From Mucilaginibacter aquariorum (GTDB taxonomy: Bacteria; Bacteroidota; Bacteroidia; Sphingobacteriales; Sphingobacteriaceae): a stretch of DNA of 64,000 nt. Position 1 is the first letter of the stretch, and every line of letters begins with the position of its first letter. The position numbers and the translations under genes were made by a program. Under the pieces are notes generated by a model, which did not search any database, was not told where the DNA came from, and saw only the letters and a program-made list of their open reading frames with translations. Of the stretch, positions 26,350 through 35,686 are shown in pieces. The stretch is from the NCBI RefSeq assembly GCF_024498135.1, contig NZ_JANHOH010000001.1:992001-1056000 (forward strand), given 5' to 3'.

Positions 26350-27929
26350 TCCTGTATAGCACTTTTCGGGTTTACGTCGATAGCTTCCGGATGATAGCCC
26401 GGATTAAACGGATCGTAATAGTAAAGACCTGCCTGCTTGTAATATTGTAAATGAGCGCTTAGCCTTTTGTTAAACAGCTCATCGTTTTTTGTCGGTTCGG
26501 CCACCCAGCCCGCTTCCGCCATAGCGGCCAAACGCGGAAACAGCAGATATTCAAGTCTTTTTTTAGTGACAACAGTTTCTGTCCACAGGTTGGCTTGCAG
26601 GCCTATAACGTTAGCTTTTTTGTAAACCGTATCGGCAAGAGCATTTTCCGGGAAATGGTAAACATCAAGATACGTATTATACAGCTTACCCCATTTACGG
26701 CCGGATACATGGGTGCTATCCTGCACAAAATCAAAATACAGGGGCAGCCTTGGGCAAAGCACCACTTTATAACCTTTGTTAAGCGCCTCGGCCAGCGATT
26801 CGGGTTTGTTTTGCCGCCACCAGTTTACCACAACCTTAGCTGTAGGCAACCCGGCGGGTACGGCTTCGTCCCAGCACATTACGCGACAGCCCAGTTTTTG
26901 TACGGTATCGGCAATACGTTTTAAAAAATAAAACTCCGCCTGCCGATAATCAGTCATTTTTTTGGCGGCCAGCAGCCTGAGCACATCCGGGTTGGTTTCC
27001 CAGGCTTTAATACCCAAAGTAACCTCATCGCCACCTATATGGATAACATGAGCCGGGAACAACGTCCTAACCTCTTTTAAAACATTGCTCAAATATTTAT
27101 AAGTTGTTTCTTTAGCTGGATTAAAGGTGAAGTTCTCGTATCCCGGCGTAGTGCCGCCCGAAAGCTCGGGGTATGCACTGGTTGCACCTGTTGCATGGCC
27201 CGGCATATCAATTTCGGGAATGATCTCGATATTTCGTCTTTTGGCAAATGCCACTATTTCTTTTATATCCTTTTGTGTATAGTATTGGGCTTTTGCGGTA
27301 GAATCCGTAAAATTTCCCTTACCGCCTTTGGTGGCCAGCAGCGGATATTTTTTAACCTCGAACCGCCATCCCTGCGCATCAGTTAAATGCCGTTGAAAAC
27401 GGTTCAGCTTGTAAAAAGCCATCCAGCTTAGGATACTCTTGACAACCTTTTTCCCAAAAAAGTGTCTCGACTCATCAAGCATAAAACCACGCCACTGGTA
27501 CCGGGGCTGGTCAGTAATTTTTACGCCGGGCAGTATCATGTTTGTGTAATCGCTTTTTGCGGATCTGTAAAGCTGCGATAGGGTGATCATTCCGTAAAAC
27601 ACCCCTGCCCTATCCGCGGCTGTTATTTTTATTATTTTACCGGATGCGCTTAGCGTATAGGATCCGGGCGTTGTGTTATTGCCGTTAATGCTGATCTGGA
27701 TCTTTTGCATCGCGAGTGCCTTTTTAACGGCCTTATTCAAATCCTCATTTAAATAATTTACAACACCCTTAAACTTTTGGTTATCGGTATAAAACCTGCT
27801 GTTTTTTGCTATGAGCAAATTATCCTTCAGCCTGGTTACCTCATTTGGATAAGGGATGAGGTTTAACTCCTGCGCATATAAAACACAGGGGAAAAGGAAT
27901 ACCGTTAACAATAAAACATACTTTTTCAT
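26346..27929 (-). CDS. Beta-N-acetylhexosaminidase, GH20
   Basis: The 527-residue exported enzyme has a signal peptide (MKKYVLLLTVFLFPCVLYAQ), an N-terminal GH20b-type domain (about 22-140) and a TIM-barrel catalytic domain. The catalytic pair is D301-E302 in HVIHIGGDEVTLG; EIIPEIDMPGHATGA and HLTDAQGWRF are further GH20 signatures. Family members release terminal GlcNAc or GalNAc by substrate-assisted catalysis. It is the last gene of a three-gene minus-strand unit (GH20, CBM9-like, GH20) with a one-base gap to the CBM9-like gene, and its stop overlaps the stop region of the convergent LacI gene by 4 bp. It probably supplies GlcNAc in the periplasm. Confidence 0.95.
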   Translation of the reverse strand: MKKYVLLLTVFLFPCVLYAQELNLIPYPNEVTRLKDNLLIAKNSRFYTDNQKFKGVVNYLNEDLNKAVKKALAMQKIQISINGNNTTPGSYTLSASGKIIKITAADRAGVFYGMITLSQLYRSAKSDYTNMILPGVKITDQPRYQWRGFMLDESRHFFGKKVVKSILSWMAFYKLNRFQRHLTDAQGWRFEVKKYPLLATKGGKGNFTDSTAKAQYYTQKDIKEIVAFAKRRNIEIIPEIDMPGHATGATSAYPELSGGTTPGYENFTFNPAKETTYKYLSNVLKEVRTLFPAHVIHIGGDEVTLGIKAWETNPDVLRLLAAKKMTDYRQAEFYFLKRIADTVQKLGCRVMCWDEAVPAGLPTAKVVVNWWRQNKPESLAEALNKGYKVVLCPRLPLYFDFVQDSTHVSGRKWGKLYNTYLDVYHFPENALADTVYKKANVIGLQANLWTETVVTKKRLEYLLFPRLAAMAEAGWVAEPTKNDELFNKRLSAHLQYYKQAGLYYYDPFNPGYHPEAIDVNPKSAIQD

Positions 27930-27930
27930 A

Positions 27931-28578
27931 CTACACGAGTTTTAAAATAGGGTCCGGGTCAAACTTCACCTTACCAAAAGATGCCGGTTGGTGAAAATCG
28001 GGTTTTTCGGAGATAATTTCAACCCAGCTTAAAAAATGCGGCTTTGGCAGGTTATCGCCGCACTTGGCAAAGTTTACCGAGCAGTCTTCGCCGCTTAGCG
28101 ATTGTTTGTCGCTGTAACAAAACACCGATACCGGCAACACTATGGTGATATCCCATTTAACCGGCTTACCAGCCGAAAGGTTGTCCATACAGATGGTGAT
28201 ATTATCCTCTACCCCTTTTAAAAGTTCGGGCGGCAAAAACCTACGATGAAGCCGGCCCTTGCCATAAGCCGCTTTTACAGAACCCAGGCAGTTAAACTCA
28301 AAATTATAGTAACTGGCTTCCTGGCCAAAGGCTATAAAAAACTCTACGCAGTTATCTTTATGAACCTCGCCGTTTATCTTTCTTTTTTTTGCCCGCAGAA
28401 ATGGCTCAGTAACCGAAAACCTGAGGTGGATCCCCTCCTCGAAATGCGAGATAGCAAAAGCGGCCGAGCATGAGAGGGTGCTTTCCGGGTTCCATGGTTC
28501 GTTATCGATGGGGTGCAACGTTAGTTTTTGGTGCGCATAGGTATCTTGCGTCACAAACGGAATATTTAGAAACTTCAT
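27931..28578 (-). CDS. CBM9-like carbohydrate-binding protein
   Basis: The 215-residue protein resembles the CBM9-like domain found in many Bacteroidota polysaccharide loci: EPWNPESTLSCSAAFAISHF, then RLRF-like strands with KDNCVEFFIAFG and YYNFEFNCLGSVKAAYGKGR, ending in NFAKCGDNLPKPHFLSWVEI. No signal peptide is obvious, which is unusual for a sugar-binding protein next to secreted enzymes. The start overlaps the upstream GH20-like gene by 4 bp, and the stop is one base from the next GH20 gene, so it is an integral part of this operon. Binding of an amino-sugar oligomer is likely but not shown. Confidence 0.75.
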   Translation of the reverse strand: MKFLNIPFVTQDTYAHQKLTLHPIDNEPWNPESTLSCSAAFAISHFEEGIHLRFSVTEPFLRAKKRKINGEVHKDNCVEFFIAFGQEASYYNFEFNCLGSVKAAYGKGRLHRRFLPPELLKGVEDNITICMDNLSAGKPVKWDITIVLPVSVFCYSDKQSLSGEDCSVNFAKCGDNLPKPHFLSWVEIISEKPDFHQPASFGKVKFDPDPILKLV

Positions 28579-30134
28579 TTTACTTTTGCTAAACGATCAT
28601 ATAAAACGTGCACCTTTTGGCTCCTCAACAGGTTCTCCTCATCTATCGACGATTTAAAAAGAAAATCCTGGTTAAGGGCCGTAAACTCATCGTTTAACCT
28701 TTGCTCATCGGCCAGTAATTTTTTCAGTTGCAGTACATACGCCGGTATTTGTTTATCAGTAACGCCGGGGGCATTTACCTCGGCCTCAATTTTCATATAG
28801 GTGAGGTAATAAACCCTTATATCGGCCATTAAAATATAGTGTTTAAACTCCTGCAAACCTTTTACGGGCTGTAGCAACCTTAGCGTTTTAAGTGAGGTTT
28901 TGGCGCTATCAAGCAGTTGCCCAATTGTTATTGCCGACGGTGATATCACCTTGCCGTGTACAACATTATACGGCGTAGAACAAAGCGCTTTTTTAAACAG
29001 CATGGCTTTGCGGGCATCTAAACCGTAACGGCTGCTGCAATAGCTTTTTATAAACTGATCGTTTGTTAATTTAGAGGCGGGGTTTAACGCATTAAGGTAA
29101 TAGTTAATCAAAATATTAAAACCACTAAGCGGGTAAACGTGCCTGATGGCGTACAACTCGATAGGTTCGTCCTCCGATTCGAAAAGGGTTGAGTAAACAC
29201 CCGAGGTTGACCAGGAGGTCATCACTATGCCCTTATATCCAAGCTTTCGGCTCAGGGGCAGAAAATCCCGCACGTTGTTAAAGTGCTTCTGCCAATCCGT
29301 AAGGAAATAATTATCGGGGTGGCTACGCAGCGCCGGCGAGCCCCAGATCTCGTAGCCCGATTGCAGCAGTTTAGCATGGTCACCAAACCGGTTTACATCC
29401 CAGCCATAATTCCAATCGATGAAAATGGTTTCTTTAGGCAGCAGGTTGATGTAATCAGGATATTTAAGCGCTATATCCGCCCATACTATTGGTTTTTTAC
29501 CGAGACTTACCACAATATCGCAAAGCATTTTGATATGATCGAAATAAAGGCGCGATAGCCCGATCTCGGCTGCTCTTTTTTTACATTTTTCGCAGTGGCC
29601 AAGTAAATAGGTCTCGTCGCCACCAATATGTACGTAGGGCGAGTTATGGGTTGCTACCAGGTCAGTATAAAGTGTTGTAAATAACTTCTTGTTCAGTTCC
29701 GGTTCACTTGGGCATACCTGGCTAAAATCTTTCTGATCTTCGCGCAGGGCGGCGTATTTATAATTCCTTAAAATATACTCCACATGTCCAAAGCTTTGCT
29801 GTAGCGGAATAACCTGAATGTGCAGCGAATTACAATAGCCGATAAAATCGCGGATCTCCTGCCTCGAATAGGCGTACTTATTGGCAATAAGGGGTTCTTT
29901 AACAAAAGGGTAGCTGCCCTCCCATTCAACCAATAAGGTGTTGATACCGTTCTTACTCAAGTTTAAAACAAACTTTTTCATGGCGGGCATTTTCATCACC
30001 TGGATACGCATATCCAGATGAAAGCCTTTAACGGCAACCGAATCTGCTACATTTAAGTTTATGGCAGATGACGGGCGCGCCATCCCGATAACTAAGAGGA
30101 TAAGTAGTAAGCTACGTTGTAAATAAGCTTTCAT
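28575..30134 (-). CDS. GH20-like hexosaminidase (family 20 related)
   Basis: The mature protein follows a signal peptide (MKAYLQRSLLLILLVIGMA, then RPSSA). The core contains VKGFHLDMRIQVMKMPAMKK, LHIQVIPLQQSFGHVEYIL and the catalytic PYVHIGGDETYLLGHCEKCK, where the Asp-Glu pair matches GH20 and hexosaminidase-D-like enzymes. At about 519 residues it lacks the usual GH20b N-terminal domain of its neighbour and so may have different specificity. The ATG at 30134 is chosen because it opens the signal peptide; the longer frame would need a TTG inside the promoter. A LacI-type palindrome at 30191-30204 lies 57 bp before the start. It is the first gene of the operon with the CBM9-like and second GH20 genes. 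Confidence 0.88.
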   Translation of the reverse strand: MKAYLQRSLLLILLVIGMARPSSAINLNVADSVAVKGFHLDMRIQVMKMPAMKKFVLNLSKNGINTLLVEWEGSYPFVKEPLIANKYAYSRQEIRDFIGYCNSLHIQVIPLQQSFGHVEYILRNYKYAALREDQKDFSQVCPSEPELNKKLFTTLYTDLVATHNSPYVHIGGDETYLLGHCEKCKKRAAEIGLSRLYFDHIKMLCDIVVSLGKKPIVWADIALKYPDYINLLPKETIFIDWNYGWDVNRFGDHAKLLQSGYEIWGSPALRSHPDNYFLTDWQKHFNNVRDFLPLSRKLGYKGIVMTSWSTSGVYSTLFESEDEPIELYAIRHVYPLSGFNILINYYLNALNPASKLTNDQFIKSYCSSRYGLDARKAMLFKKALCSTPYNVVHGKVISPSAITIGQLLDSAKTSLKTLRLLQPVKGLQEFKHYILMADIRVYYLTYMKIEAEVNAPGVTDKQIPAYVLQLKKLLADEQRLNDEFTALNQDFLFKSSIDEENLLRSQKVHVLYDRLAKVK

Positions 30135-30190
30135 AAAATATGATAAAGATATTTCCCCATGCCTGTTACGGCATAGGCAATATTGCCACC

Positions 30191-30204
30191 CGTGTACGCA
30201 CACG
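30191..30204. promoter_or_regulatory. Candidate LacI-family operator (GH20 operon)
   Basis: CGTGTACGCACACG, one base from the perfect palindrome, located 57 bp upstream of the first GH20 gene and downstream of susD. Its presence indicates that the GH20 operon has its own promoter, separate from susCD. Confidence 0.75.
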
Positions 30205-30238
30205 AATGGCAATTATACTCAATTTATTATTAGCAATA

Positions 30239-31876
30239 TCAATAGCCCGGGTTTTGCTCTAATTTAGCATCTTTATTCAAATCTATCTCTGATTGTGGGA
30301 TGGGCAACAACAGGTTTCTTGACGCTATACCCGTAATTTTCAAGCCCCTGCCTACAACCCGTTGCAGCAGCGTACCGGTGCGCATTAAGGTCATCCGGCG
30401 GTTCTCTTCGCCTATCAGTTCCCTCACCCGCTCATCCAAAATAAAATTCATAGTGATATCGCCGGCTGCTACATGGCCTGCATGGGCCCTGTCCCTTAAA
30501 ATATTGATGGTAGTTGCGGCACCGCCCGTATTGCCTTGTTTAAACTGGGCTTCGGCTTTTAGCAAATAGGTTTCGCCCAGGCGCATAATGATAAAATCTT
30601 TAATCATGCTGCTTCCAAACGTGTCGTTCGGATCAAACTGGTCCCATTTGTTTGTTTTGGGTACTATATTGCGGTTGGTATCAATACCCAGCCCAGGCAC
30701 CACAAGTTGCCCGTAATTTGGCGACGATGGGTTATTGTAATAGTATTTTCTGCGCAGGTTGTATTGCGAGTTACGCATATCATTAGCGCCGTAACTATTT
30801 AACACAAAATAAGTTAATGCCATCCGGCTGATACCCCTGCCGCCTAAAGTATCGCAAAGCAGCATGCCCGCCTGATTGTAATACCTGCTGCCCCAGGCAC
30901 GCCTGTGCTGCGAACCCAGGAACCGGTATCCTCCAAATTTCGACTGGATATCCGGCCCTGCGCCGTTTGGTACCGATGCCGGGTTTTCCGTTTCTTCCAC
31001 CCAAATAGCTTCCTTATTACCCTGGCTGCGGCGTTGGTTACCGTATATAAACATATCCGAGAACGGATCGCCGGGTTGCGAGGCTTTTACGCCGTAGCGC
31101 GCATCGATCAAACTAAAATCGCCGCTATTAATTATTGCATTACATTCAGCCTCGGCTTCGGCATCCTTACCCCCCATCCTCAAATAAGCCTCGGCCAGTA
31201 ATTGCGATGCCATTGATTTATTTGGAAGTGATTTAGCCTCAAGTTCATCTATTGATGGCGCGTTCACCTTGGCAAAGTTCAGGTCTGATACTATCAGGTC
31301 ATTGATATCTTTTACCGGCGCCCTCACAAAGTCGGTTTTAGGAGCAGTTAGCGGCTCTTTAATGAGCGGTACGCCCCCGTAAAGGGTTGCAAGGTAATTA
31401 TAGGCCAGCGCGCGGTAAAACATGGCCTGGCCTTTTATTTTACCTCTAAAACTACTGCCTACCGGGATAGACGGCTTATCGATATTGGCGATAACCACGT
31501 TTGCATTATTGATGAGGTTGTAAGCCCATTTCCAAACAAACGCAGATGCGCCGTTCGCCGAATTCAGTTTTTCATAATTTGTATAGGGTATCGAAACCGG
31601 GTCAAGGTCATCGGGTGCTTTGTTATAAGCCACATCAGTGCCCATTTGCCAAACGCATAAAAAGCCCTGGTTACCGTTATTATCCTCGTTCATGGTGTTC
31701 CAAAGCGAGTACTGGCTTTGCAAGCCAATTATACCAGCCTCAAACGCTAAGGAATCATTTAAGGCTTCGGGGGTGAATTTTGAATAGACCTTTTCGGTCA
31801 GAAAGTCCTTTTTACACGCCTGCATCGTACAAATTGCTGCTGCGGCGACTGTTAATATTATTTTATAAGTTTTCAT
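30239..31876 (-). CDS. SusD/RagB family outer-membrane lipoprotein
   Basis: SusD-type proteins are surface lipoproteins that cap the SusC transporter and bind the incoming glycan. The protein of about 545 residues has a lipoprotein signal (MKTYKIILTVAAAAICTMQA, then CKKDF) and the alpha-helical TPR-like SusD fold: KGQAMFYRALAYNYLATLYG, VPLIKEPLTAPKTDFVRA and, at the C-terminus, LDERVRELIGEENRRMTLMR, with LLLPIPQSEIDLN near the end. The ATG at 31876 opens the signal peptide and lies 10 bp after the susC stop. With SusC it probably imports amino-sugar oligosaccharides in this locus. Confidence 0.95.
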   Translation of the reverse strand: MKTYKIILTVAAAAICTMQACKKDFLTEKVYSKFTPEALNDSLAFEAGIIGLQSQYSLWNTMNEDNNGNQGFLCVWQMGTDVAYNKAPDDLDPVSIPYTNYEKLNSANGASAFVWKWAYNLINNANVVIANIDKPSIPVGSSFRGKIKGQAMFYRALAYNYLATLYGGVPLIKEPLTAPKTDFVRAPVKDINDLIVSDLNFAKVNAPSIDELEAKSLPNKSMASQLLAEAYLRMGGKDAEAEAECNAIINSGDFSLIDARYGVKASQPGDPFSDMFIYGNQRRSQGNKEAIWVEETENPASVPNGAGPDIQSKFGGYRFLGSQHRRAWGSRYYNQAGMLLCDTLGGRGISRMALTYFVLNSYGANDMRNSQYNLRRKYYYNNPSSPNYGQLVVPGLGIDTNRNIVPKTNKWDQFDPNDTFGSSMIKDFIIMRLGETYLLKAEAQFKQGNTGGAATTINILRDRAHAGHVAAGDITMNFILDERVRELIGEENRRMTLMRTGTLLQRVVGRGLKITGIASRNLLLPIPQSEIDLNKDAKLEQNPGY

Positions 31877-31886
31877 TTGAGTTTGA

Positions 31887-34800
31887 TTAACGAAGTGTGA
31901 TGTTAGCACCTAAAATAAATGTACGTACCAGTGGGTAGTTGCCCTGGGTATCGCCTGTAGTGCCGTAGCCTACTTCAGGGTCCCAACCGTACCATTTGGT
32001 AAACGTTGCAAGGTTGCGCCCGCTCACATAAACGGTAAGGCCGCCAAGTTTTAATTTATCAAGTAAGTTTTTAGCCATAGTGTAGCTTAGCGTTACATCT
32101 TTTATCCGGGTGTAGCTTGCATCTTCCGGGTAACCGTAGTTGAGGTAGTTAACATAGGTTAGTTTTGGACGGGTGTTGCTTTGGTTGGCTTCTGTCCAGT
32201 AACCTAAACCGCTTGGCAGGTTTTGCCGCCCACCAAAATCTTTAAAATTAGTAGCGTCGTTATTTTTGGTTACACCCTGTACAGTTTGTATAAAAACATT
32301 TAAATGAAAGTTTTTGTAGTGGAAGGTGTTGGTGATACCGCCCGTCCATTTAGGGATCTCCTGGCCAACTATCATCTGGTCTTTACCATCAGAACTAATG
32401 ACTCCGTTACCGTCCAGGTCTGCAAATTTAAGATCGCCCGGTTTAGCATCGGGGTCTTGTTTAGACGGGTCTTCACCTACTTTCCAAACGCCGGCTTTTT
32501 TGTAATCATAAACAATGTTAACCGGGTGGCCAATAAAGAAACGGTTACCTAAGTCGTCTTTTTTATCGCCATACAGGTCAACTATTTTGTTGCTGTTGGT
32601 AGAAAAATTAAGATTGGTTTCCCATTTAAAATCCTGCCCTGTTATGTTTTGGGTCCTAAGCGATACCTCTAACCCTTTGTTTGATACCTTGCCAATATTG
32701 GTAACTACTTGCGAGTAGCCCGTGGCTGATGGCAGTGAGCGGTATAGTACCAGGTCTTTTGTATGAGTGTTATAGGTTTCGATAGTACCGGTAATTCTAT
32801 TGTTAAACAGCGCGAAATCGATACCGATGTTGCTACCATAAGTACTTTCCCATTTCAAGTCTTTATTACCCATAATATCGGCAATTACACCGGTGGTAGG
32901 ACGGCCGTTGGAGGGGATAGATATTGTAGTGAAAGTTGAAATGGTAGAGGTTGGATCGACAGCCGATTGGTTACCCGATAAACCGTAAGAACCGCGTAAC
33001 TTCAAATTGTTTACGAAGCTTACGTTACTCATAAAGTTTTCATTGCTGATGTTCCAGCCTAAGGCAACGGATGGGAACAAACCATATTTGCTGGTATTGG
33101 CGCCAAATGCCGAGTAGCCGTCCCTCCTGGCGGTAGCGGTAAACAAATATTTGCTATCGTAATTGTAGTTAACGCGCAACATTTGCGAAACCATTTGGGT
33201 AGTTATCGCTTCAGATTCCGCCGAGATGGTATTGGCACCCTGCAGGTTGCTAAATCCCAAAGCATCATTAATAAACCCAGAGGCCGAAGTGGAAGACGAA
33301 TAGAGTTTGTTTTCCTGAGCGCTGTATAAACCGGTTAGGTCTAAGTGGCTTTTATTCCAGTTTTTCTCATACGATACAATGTTCTCTACTATCCATCTTT
33401 TCCGTTCGCTGTTTACCACCGCTGCCGTGCCGCCCGCAATATCGCCGGCAAGCCTGCCCTGGTAACTCTGAAAAAGTGTTGGGGTATAGGTATAACCCGC
33501 GTTTATGCGATATTTAAAACCTGCAAAGGGTTTTAGCTCGGCATATACGTTGGCAATAACATTCTGGCGCCTGTCGTTCCGCTCGGTAGTAAGGCCAAGC
33601 ATCGGGCTTTGAATTGCCTCCTCTCCCTCCATCGGGAAAATAGCATAAGTACCGTCGGGGTTTTTAAACCGGCCATAGGGGCTTACTTCTGATGCCTGCT
33701 TTAAACTTGCCCGGCCGCCGTCAGAATTGTTCGACACCAGGTTTAGGTTTAAACCCGCGCTTAAATAATTGGTGATCTTAGCGTCAATGTTCGACCGGAT
33801 GCTGGCACGTTTGTTCTGGTAACCTTTTATCACCCCCTTCTGGCTAAAATAATCGCCTGAAAAGTAGTACTTCACATCATCGTTGCCGCCAGATACGCTT
33901 AAGGTATGATCCTGGATAAATCCTTGCTGCTGAATAGCTTTCAGCCAATCGGTTGTAATACCGGCGTCATAGTTTTGCTGCTCATATAAATTCGGCACAA
34001 CAAAATCATTGATAACATCTGCCTGCTTTTTCCAGTCGGCATACTTTTGAACATACTCGGCGGGGCCCATGGGTTTTAAAGTATGGGCAAAGTTTTCGTA
34101 ACCGGCATAAGTGTTAAAGTTGATCGACGCTTTACCTATCTTACCGCGTTTTGTGGTGATGAGTATAACGCCGTTTGCGCCCCTTGTACCATATATAGCG
34201 GTTGCAGATACATCTTTTAAAACATCAACCGACGCAACATCTGTTGTGCTGATATCACTTAGCGTGCCATTCTCGAAAGGGAGGCCATCAATTACTATTA
34301 AAGGGGCCGTTTGGCCATTAATGGTATTAACGCCCCGTACAAGCACAGAAGGCGATTCGCCGGGAACGGCCGTGCCGGTAGAAATATTTACCCCCGCCAC
34401 CGCACCCTGCATGGCCTGCAGTACATCGCCCACAGGCAATTGCGATAACCTGTCTTTCGGCAGCGAGGAAACAGAGCCGGTTACATCGCTTCGTTTGGCA
34501 GTACCATAACCAACAACCACAACCTCGGTAAGTGATTTATTTACCGAGGTCATTTTTACCTCTATTACCTTACCAAATTCCGCCCGCACCTCTACCGGGG
34601 TGTAGCCCATGCTTGTAATTTCAAGAAGCGCCCCCTCGGGCAGGTTTATTTTAAACATACCCTGTGTATCAGAAATTACACCGGTTGTAGTGTTCTTGAT
34701 TTTTACGGATGCACCGATGATAGGATCATTTGTGGTATTGTCGGTAATTTTACCGGTAACGGTTTTGTTTTGCGCCTGCGCAGTGTTGATTAATAACAAC

Positions 34801-34952
34801 AATGTTGTCACCAAAACCGTAAAGCTTTTGATATTGCATAGGCCGGATATCTTTTGCAGAAAGCCGCAACAGTTTATTGCGGTTTCAATAGGACCGTGCA
34901 CCCTATTTACTTCCTTAAATGAAAATGCACCTGGAGGTCGTTGTTTAATCAT
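31887..34952 (-). CDS. SusC/RagA family TonB-dependent outer-membrane transporter
   Basis: The 1021-residue protein has an unusually long N-terminal extension before a signal-like hydrophobic stretch (residues about 43-60, VLVTTLLLLINTAQAQ). It continues with a carboxypeptidase-regulatory-like domain (about 63-140, TVTGKITDNTTNDPIIGAS), a plug with TEVVVVGYGTAKRSDVTGSV and GVNTINGQTAPLIVIDGLPF, and a C-terminal 22-strand barrel ending in ILGANITLR. SusC proteins use TonB energy to take up glycans captured by SusD, which is encoded 10 bp downstream. Two LacI-type sites (35136-35149 and 35157-35170) lie in its upstream region. Use for chito-oligosaccharides or other GlcNAc glycans is inferred from neighbours. 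Confidence 0.95.
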   Translation of the reverse strand: MIKQRPPGAFSFKEVNRVHGPIETAINCCGFLQKISGLCNIKSFTVLVTTLLLLINTAQAQNKTVTGKITDNTTNDPIIGASVKIKNTTTGVISDTQGMFKINLPEGALLEITSMGYTPVEVRAEFGKVIEVKMTSVNKSLTEVVVVGYGTAKRSDVTGSVSSLPKDRLSQLPVGDVLQAMQGAVAGVNISTGTAVPGESPSVLVRGVNTINGQTAPLIVIDGLPFENGTLSDISTTDVASVDVLKDVSATAIYGTRGANGVILITTKRGKIGKASINFNTYAGYENFAHTLKPMGPAEYVQKYADWKKQADVINDFVVPNLYEQQNYDAGITTDWLKAIQQQGFIQDHTLSVSGGNDDVKYYFSGDYFSQKGVIKGYQNKRASIRSNIDAKITNYLSAGLNLNLVSNNSDGGRASLKQASEVSPYGRFKNPDGTYAIFPMEGEEAIQSPMLGLTTERNDRRQNVIANVYAELKPFAGFKYRINAGYTYTPTLFQSYQGRLAGDIAGGTAAVVNSERKRWIVENIVSYEKNWNKSHLDLTGLYSAQENKLYSSSTSASGFINDALGFSNLQGANTISAESEAITTQMVSQMLRVNYNYDSKYLFTATARRDGYSAFGANTSKYGLFPSVALGWNISNENFMSNVSFVNNLKLRGSYGLSGNQSAVDPTSTISTFTTISIPSNGRPTTGVIADIMGNKDLKWESTYGSNIGIDFALFNNRITGTIETYNTHTKDLVLYRSLPSATGYSQVVTNIGKVSNKGLEVSLRTQNITGQDFKWETNLNFSTNSNKIVDLYGDKKDDLGNRFFIGHPVNIVYDYKKAGVWKVGEDPSKQDPDAKPGDLKFADLDGNGVISSDGKDQMIVGQEIPKWTGGITNTFHYKNFHLNVFIQTVQGVTKNNDATNFKDFGGRQNLPSGLGYWTEANQSNTRPKLTYVNYLNYGYPEDASYTRIKDVTLSYTMAKNLLDKLKLGGLTVYVSGRNLATFTKWYGWDPEVGYGTTGDTQGNYPLVRTFILGANITLR

Positions 34953-35135
34953 AATCTAAGTTTTAATTAGTTGTTAATAATGAGTTATACAGATAGTTAG
35001 TACTGGTATATACTTAAGCCGGTTATCACCCTCACCTATCCTCCTGACCTTATCCCGGGCAATCCTGACCGGAGCAATTCACAACATCCCTCTTCTCCAT
35101 CGCCCACTCTTTTTAGAGTGGTTTTCCATTCATAT

Positions 35136-35170
35136 CGTGTACGTATACAATTTTATCGTGTACGTACACG
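35136..35170. promoter_or_regulatory. Tandem candidate LacI-family operators (susC)
   Basis: CGTGTACGTATACA at 35136-35149 (degenerate right arm) and the perfect palindrome CGTGTACGTACACG at 35157-35170, spaced 21 bp start to start, about two helical turns. Tandem sites on one helix face suggest cooperative binding at the susC promoter. Confidence 0.75.
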
Positions 35171-35335
35171 ATAAACAAATATAGACAGTTAATTTATTTA
35201 TCCAAATTTATTTTTATGTATTTCGCGATAATCGAAATCTCCGGACTATAAAAAGTCGTTTCAAGGCGGTTTAAGTCCTGTTTATGCCTCTAATTCGATA
35301 TAAAAATTGGTATTGTGGTGCAATAAAGTTAACGT

Positions 35336-35349
35336 CGTGTACGCACACG
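35336..35349. promoter_or_regulatory. Candidate LacI-family operator (GH16 remnant)
   Basis: CGTGTACGCACACG 25 bp before the truncated GH16 frame at 35374, the same one-base variant as in front of the GH20 operon. The operator has survived although most of the coding region has gone. Confidence 0.7.
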
Positions 35350-35373
35350 TTAATATTTATTTAAAACTTTTTT

Positions 35374-35601
35374 ATGAAGGCACGCGGAATCCAAAATTCG
35401 ATTGTATTTAAAAGCCTGAACGGTTTCCATGATGACGATACCGGTATATTTGCCAGCAAGAACTGGGCAGCACCTGATAACTCGGTAAGTAAATTAGAAA
35501 TGCCCGTAATGATGAACTTATGGCTGTTCCGCGGTGTAAAACCGTTGAACGACAAAGATATGGAGATCATCATACACAGCTTTAAATATACACCGCTATA
35601 A
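35374..35601 (+). pseudogene. C-terminal remnant of a second GH16-like gene
   Basis: The 75-codon frame matches the last third of the GH16-like protein at 24257. Shared segments include VFKSLNGFHDDDTG against TFKSLGGFHDDDTN, then MPVMMNLWLF and EIIIHSFKYTPL against EIIIHDFKFTPL. The signal peptide, the jelly-roll core and the catalytic ExDxE are missing, so it cannot be an active hydrolase. It begins just after an intact LacI-type operator, which suggests an internal deletion that joined the promoter region to the 3' end. Whether the peptide is still translated is unknown. Confidence 0.85.
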
Positions 35602-35627
35602 TAAGTGGTTTTAAACCTGCCGCATAA

Positions 35628-35662
35628 ACAAGAAAGGGGTGGTAAAACCATCCCTTTCTTGT
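35628..35662. terminator. Bidirectional rho-independent terminator
   Basis: ACAAGAAAGGG pairs with CCCTTTCTTGT across 35628-35662, with additional TGGT/ACCA pairing inside. It lies between the convergent GH16 remnant and nagB-like gene and has A/T tracts at both ends, so it can serve both strands. Confidence 0.85.
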
Positions 35663-35686
35663 TTAGTATCAATTATCAGTAGTTAC

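Larger units (their letters stand above)
34953..35373. promoter_or_regulatory. Upstream region of susCD and the GH16 remnant
   Basis: About 420 bp between the minus-strand susC gene and the plus-strand truncated GH16 frame. It carries three LacI-type palindromes (called separately) in AT-rich sequence. No other gene is seen. ACTCTTTTTAGAGT at about 35106-35119 is a small extra palindrome. Confidence 0.6.
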
